A program made the position numbers and the translations under genes. Below the pieces are notes generated by a model. It saw only the letters and a list, made by a program, of their open reading frames with translations. It was not told the DNA's origin and did no database searches. Positions 6,432-8,552 of a stretch of DNA of 8,552 nucleotides are shown piece by piece; the first letter of the stretch is position 1, and each line of letters begins with the position of its first letter. This stretch comes from Nitrospira sp. (lineage in GTDB: Bacteria; Nitrospirota; Nitrospiria; Nitrospirales; Nitrospiraceae), in the NCBI GenBank assembly GCA_025363325.1, contig JANYEF010000500.1:1-8552 (forward strand), written 5' to 3'.

Positions 6432-8360
6432 ATGGAACTTATTCAACCCACACGGCCCAGTCAACTCATCGAGCAGGCACCGATGGCCAAGTACGCACCA
6501 GGCAAGCGGCTGTTGCTGGTCGATCCGTATCCGCGCAATAACCCCTATCGGTTGACCGCGTCGGAGCGACGCGCGGTGTGGTTTCCCAAGCTGAGCTTGC
6601 CGGTGATCGCGGCGTATACGCCGGAGAATTGGGAAGTCAGCCTGATCGATGAAGCGGTTCAAGATATCGATTTCGACTTTCCTTGTGACATGGTCGGCCT
6701 CTCCATCATGACCTGCTATGCCCCTCGCGCCTACGAGATCGCAACGGAGTTTCGCAAACGAGGCAAGACGATCGTCATGGGAGGCGTCCATCCTACATAC
6801 TGCCCTGACGAAGCGCTTCGGTATGCCGACGCGATCGTCTGTGGGGAAGCCGAAGATCTCTGGCCGCAGTTGGTCGCGGACTATGAGGCGGGGAAGATGC
6901 AGCGCATGTATAAGATGACATCGTTCCCTTCTCTGGAGAAGTACAAGAGCCCCCGTGTCGAATTGCTGAGCCCCGACTCGTACATGACGAGGCAGTGTAG
7001 CTTTACGACCCGCGGCTGCCATTTCGATTGCGAGTTTTGCAGCGTGTCCCCGTTTAACGGAAAGACCACGCGGCGTCGACCGGTGCAGGAAGTGGTCACG
7101 GAACTTCGAAATGTTCAGCGATGGATTCGCAGTGAGTTGGTCGAGCGATTGGGCGACGAGCCGCTGTGGAACGCCTTCGTCACCGCACTTCGGATTCGGG
7201 TGGGCATCGAGGACGGCAGCATCGTCGCGTTTGTCGATGACTTGCACAACAGCAACCGTACCTATTGTCGTGAGCTCTGGGCCGCGCTGAAGCCGCTCAA
7301 GATTAAATGGGGCTGCCAGTCCACGATGTTCCTGGCTGACGACGAGGAGATGGTCAAGCTTGCGGCCGAGAGTGGCTGCGTGTCGGTCTTCGTCGGGATG
7401 GAGTCGCTCGATGAAGACGCGCTGGACGAAACGAACAAGCCGTTTAACCGAGTCAAGAAGTTCTCCGATGAAATCAAGATGTTCCACGATTACGGCATTA
7501 TGGTGAATCCCGGGATCGTGTTCGGATTCGACAGCGACGATGTGACCGTGTTCGAACGGGCCGTCGACTTCTTGACGAAGAACCAGGTGGAATTGGCGTA
7601 CTTCAACGTGCTGACGCCCCTTCCTGGTACGGCGCTGTACGACCGCTTCGAAAAGGCCGGTCGTATCTTCGATAGGGACTGGTCGAAGTACGACGGCAAG
7701 CATGTGGTGTACCAGCCGAGCCGGATGACGACCGAGCAACTACAGGACGGATTTCACTGGGCCAACCACCAATTCTATTCACTGTCTTCGATCTGGAAAC
7801 GACTGTCAGGCACGAGTCAGCGGCTTATTCCGCGATGGGAGATGAATCGTGAATTTCGGAAGTTGGTCAAGCGAACCTGTCCCAAAGCCTCCCTGTCGCC
7901 GCTCGCGGGGGTGCTGAAGAATCTCCAAGCGAAGCTCCCGGTGTTGGACAAGGAACAATTGATTCCTAGCGCGCTGCATGCACTGAAACAGGCGCTAGAT
8001 CCGAACGCGCTCTCGGCGCAACAGTTGATATTCCACATCAAGGCCAAGCGGCATGACAAATTCGCTGCTCTGTTCGTGGATCTTGAGGGTACCCTCGATC
8101 GTCTGAATGCCTTGGAATTGATCAAGCGAATTAAGGAAGCGGCCAATCAGGCACGCATGGACATCATCGTTAACTTCGAGCACCTCAAGCTGGCGACGCC
8201 CGACGCCCTCAAGGCGTTGCTGGATTCGGACGCGATGAAGGTCGCCATTCCGAATGTAAAGGTCCGCTATCGTAAGTTCAAGGATGCGTTCGAGGCCTCC
8301 TTGCAGGGTTTCTCTCTCGCAGGCATCGAGCATCTCAACGAAGATTTGCAGGATGCATAA
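6432..8360 (+). CDS. B12-binding-domain radical SAM protein with C-terminal STAS-like extension
   Basis: A 642-residue class B-type radical SAM enzyme; its substrate is unknown. Residues ~25-150 form a cobalamin-binding-like Rossmann domain (LLLVDPYP; GLSIMT at 89-94; MGGVHPTYCPDEAL; CGEAEDLWP). The DxHxxG cobalamin ligand motif is absent, which is common in these enzymes. The [4Fe-4S] motif C196-x3-C200-x2-C203 (TTRGCHFDCEFC) opens the SAM barrel, which continues with FVDDLHNSN (267-275), KWGCQSTMF (292-300), FVGMESLDED (320-329), GIVFGFDSDD (361-370) and LTPLPGTALYDRF (394-406). Compared with relatives I remember, there is an extra ~35 residues at about 228-262. After the barrel come a helical linker (~440-530) and a domain (~540-630) that reads like STAS. 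The general type is that of HpnP/HpnR hopanoid methylases and BchE, but I cannot assign it to any of them. The start follows a GAGGAG site, and the end overlaps lysA by 8 bases. Confidence 0.9.
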   Translation: MELIQPTRPSQLIEQAPMAKYAPGKRLLLVDPYPRNNPYRLTASERRAVWFPKLSLPVIAAYTPENWEVSLIDEAVQDIDFDFPCDMVGLSIMTCYAPRAYEIATEFRKRGKTIVMGGVHPTYCPDEALRYADAIVCGEAEDLWPQLVADYEAGKMQRMYKMTSFPSLEKYKSPRVELLSPDSYMTRQCSFTTRGCHFDCEFCSVSPFNGKTTRRRPVQEVVTELRNVQRWIRSELVERLGDEPLWNAFVTALRIRVGIEDGSIVAFVDDLHNSNRTYCRELWAALKPLKIKWGCQSTMFLADDEEMVKLAAESGCVSVFVGMESLDEDALDETNKPFNRVKKFSDEIKMFHDYGIMVNPGIVFGFDSDDVTVFERAVDFLTKNQVELAYFNVLTPLPGTALYDRFEKAGRIFDRDWSKYDGKHVVYQPSRMTTEQLQDGFHWANHQFYSLSSIWKRLSGTSQRLIPRWEMNREFRKLVKRTCPKASLSPLAGVLKNLQAKLPVLDKEQLIPSALHALKQALDPNALSAQQLIFHIKAKRHDKFAALFVDLEGTLDRLNALELIKRIKEAANQARMDIIVNFEHLKLATPDALKALLDSDAMKVAIPNVKVRYRKFKDAFEASLQGFSLAGIEHLNEDLQDA

Positions 8361-8552
8361 TTTTGAGTACCGGCATGGTGAACTCTATTGCGAACAGGTG
8401 CCGGTCAGCCGGATTGCGAAGGAGGTCGGCACGCCTTGCTACATCTATAGCTACGCGACCCTTGTTCGTCACTTCCGGGCCTATGATGGGGCCTTCAAGA
8501 GCCTACCCCATGTGATTGCGTTCGCCATGAAGGCCAACTCCAATATCGCGAT
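8353..8552 (+). CDS. lysA: Diaminopimelate decarboxylase, N-terminal part (runs off window)
   Basis: The first 66 codons of a PLP-dependent fold-III decarboxylase that converts meso-diaminopimelate to lysine and CO2. The start MHNFEYRHGELYCEQVPV, then IAKEVGTPCYIYS (21-33) and FAMKANSN (57-64) are the standard LysA N-terminus. K60 is the lysine expected to hold PLP. The ATG lies inside the last codons of the radical SAM gene (8-base overlap, other frame). There is no strong ribosome binding site of its own, only GCAGG directly before the ATG, so translational coupling is likely. Related decarboxylases (carboxynorspermidine, arginine, ornithine) share the fold, but this N-terminus and the lptM-like and arg neighbours fit LysA. 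The catalytic C-terminal part is outside the window. Confidence 0.93.
   Translation, partial: MHNFEYRHGELYCEQVPVSRIAKEVGTPCYIYSYATLVRHFRAYDGAFKSLPHVIAFAMKANSNIA

Noticed and set aside
6393..7739. Long minus-strand open frame opposite the radical SAM gene
   Set aside because: It is the antisense of a gene with clear conserved motifs; its His/Arg/Val-rich composition is typical of a GC-rich shadow frame.

Overview
The window is a GC-rich bacterial chromosome segment carrying the back half of arginine biosynthesis, argD-argF-argG-argH. A small lipoprotein, a long cobalamin-binding radical SAM protein and the start of lysA follow. An arg block running through an LptM-like lipoprotein into the lysine/diaminopimelate genes is an arrangement I associate with Nitrospira and with some deltaproteobacteria such as Geobacter. 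Codon style and protein sequences look Nitrospira-like to me, but that is a judgement from memory and not a database result. I see no phage, transposon, CRISPR, tRNA or rRNA.

Layout: bases 1-167 hold no supportable gene, only a GC-rich hairpin (92-126) behind the minus-strand gene. A zinc-ribbon/DUF2628-like membrane protein (168-830, minus) diverges from argD. The four arg genes (941-5760, plus) are packed tightly: a 31-nt gap argD/argF, then overlaps ATGA (argF/argG), TAATG (argG/argH) and GTGA (argH/lipoprotein). The lipoprotein ends at 6026. A 405-bp gap (6027-6431) follows, holding the best promoter of the window (TATAAT at 6070-6075), a segment that can fold into a long rod-like RNA, and a perfect 8-bp hairpin. 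The radical SAM gene (6432-8360) overlaps the lysA start (8353) by 8 nt. lysA runs off the window end.

How the genes fit: ArgD makes N-acetylornithine and, in many bacteria, also aminates the succinylated lysine/DAP intermediate. ArgF, ArgG and ArgH turn ornithine into arginine. LysA decarboxylates meso-DAP to lysine. The lipoprotein resembles LptM, which helps mature the LPS translocon and is often encoded next to lysA or dapF. The radical SAM gene and its leader look like an insertion into this ancestral argH-lptM-lysA order.

The part most worth follow-up is the 6027-8352 block. It contains an internal promoter, a structured leader or small RNA, and a B12/radical SAM enzyme with an unusual insertion in its core and a C-terminal domain that reads like a degenerate STAS domain.
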